6,402 nt of DNA from Candidatus Magasanikiibacteriota bacterium (GTDB lineage Bacteria > Patescibacteriota > Patescibacteriia > Magasanikbacterales > UBA10003): NCBI GenBank assembly GCA_003514455.1, contig DOQH01000030.1, positions 1 to 6,402 of the forward strand, written 5' to 3'. The translations under genes and the position numbers were made by a program. Position 1 is the stretch's first letter. The number at the start of each line of letters is the position of its first letter. Positions 6,297 to 6,402 of this stretch are shown one piece after another. The notes under the pieces are model-generated. The model did not search any database. It had not been told where the DNA came from and worked only from the letters and a program-made list of their open reading frames with translations.

Positions 6297-6402
6297 ATGA
6301 ATGAATATGATTCACTACCGGAAGAGATAATTACAACAATAGAAAAACTGCCAACTCTAAAGGATGGCTATGTTAGATTGGTGCACATAACAATCCCACA
6401 AA
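6297..6402 (+). CDS. 5' end of an unrecognised protein, cut by the window
   Basis: An ATG at 6297 opens a frame of 35 codons that is still open at the window end; the other two + frames near it close quickly. The visible protein begins MNEYDSLPEEIITTIEK and continues to LKDGYVRLVHITIPQ. It is hydrophilic, with no signal peptide. I do not recognise the family, and too little is visible to assign a fold. The use of ATA three times, CTA twice and AGA once in 35 codons is heavier than in dnaX, which hints at a different origin, but the sample is small. An 11-codon frame (6265-6300) overlaps the start as ATGA. No strong ribosome binding site is seen. Confidence 0.5.
   Translation, partial: MNEYDSLPEEIITTIEKLPTLKDGYVRLVHITIPQ

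Overview
The window looks like part of a genome from the candidate phyla radiation (Patescibacteria). It is AT-rich with short intergenic spaces and weak or absent Shine-Dalgarno sites. A short proline-rich protein, a large single-pass VirD4/TraG-like ATPase and a compact DnaX lie in that order, a neighbourhood I associate with these bacteria. The phylum is inferred from gene content and style; no rRNA is present to prove it.

Left edge (1-260): a structured RNA on the + strand, which I read as the coding piece of tmRNA (ssrA). It has the PK1 signature (CCGAG...CTCGTAA), a resume context GTCGCA, a nine-codon tag frame ending in TAA, and a tRNA-like 5' end laid out as in E. coli tmRNA. No T-arm or CCA end follows it. 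Instead there is an AT-rich stretch and a bidirectional terminator. This suggests a circularly permuted, two-piece tmRNA whose acceptor piece lies just upstream of the window. It is the most interesting item here.

279-1214 (- strand): a CorA-family membrane protein that has lost the GMN signature. It converges on the tmRNA across the shared terminator. At 1215-1301 two divergent promoters, each with an extended -10 (TGATATAAT), drive this gene leftward and the main operon rightward, with very short leaders.

1302-6256 (+ strand): a tightly packed run of a 167-aa unknown protein, an 896-aa membrane-anchored DNA-translocase-type ATPase, dnaX (gamma/tau clamp-loader subunit) and tRNA-Gln(CTG). 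The gaps are 5, 48 and 7 nt. The 48-nt gap is filled mostly by a palindromic REP/MITE-like repeat that occupies the place where a dnaX ribosome binding site would be. Right edge (6297-6402): the start of an unrecognised gene cut by the window end, with somewhat different codon use.

The window combines translation support (ribosome rescue, tRNA-Gln), replication (DnaX), cation transport (the CorA-like protein) and a DNA-pumping ATPase. The ATPase may serve DNA uptake, conjugation-like transfer or type IV pili; the sequence does not decide which.
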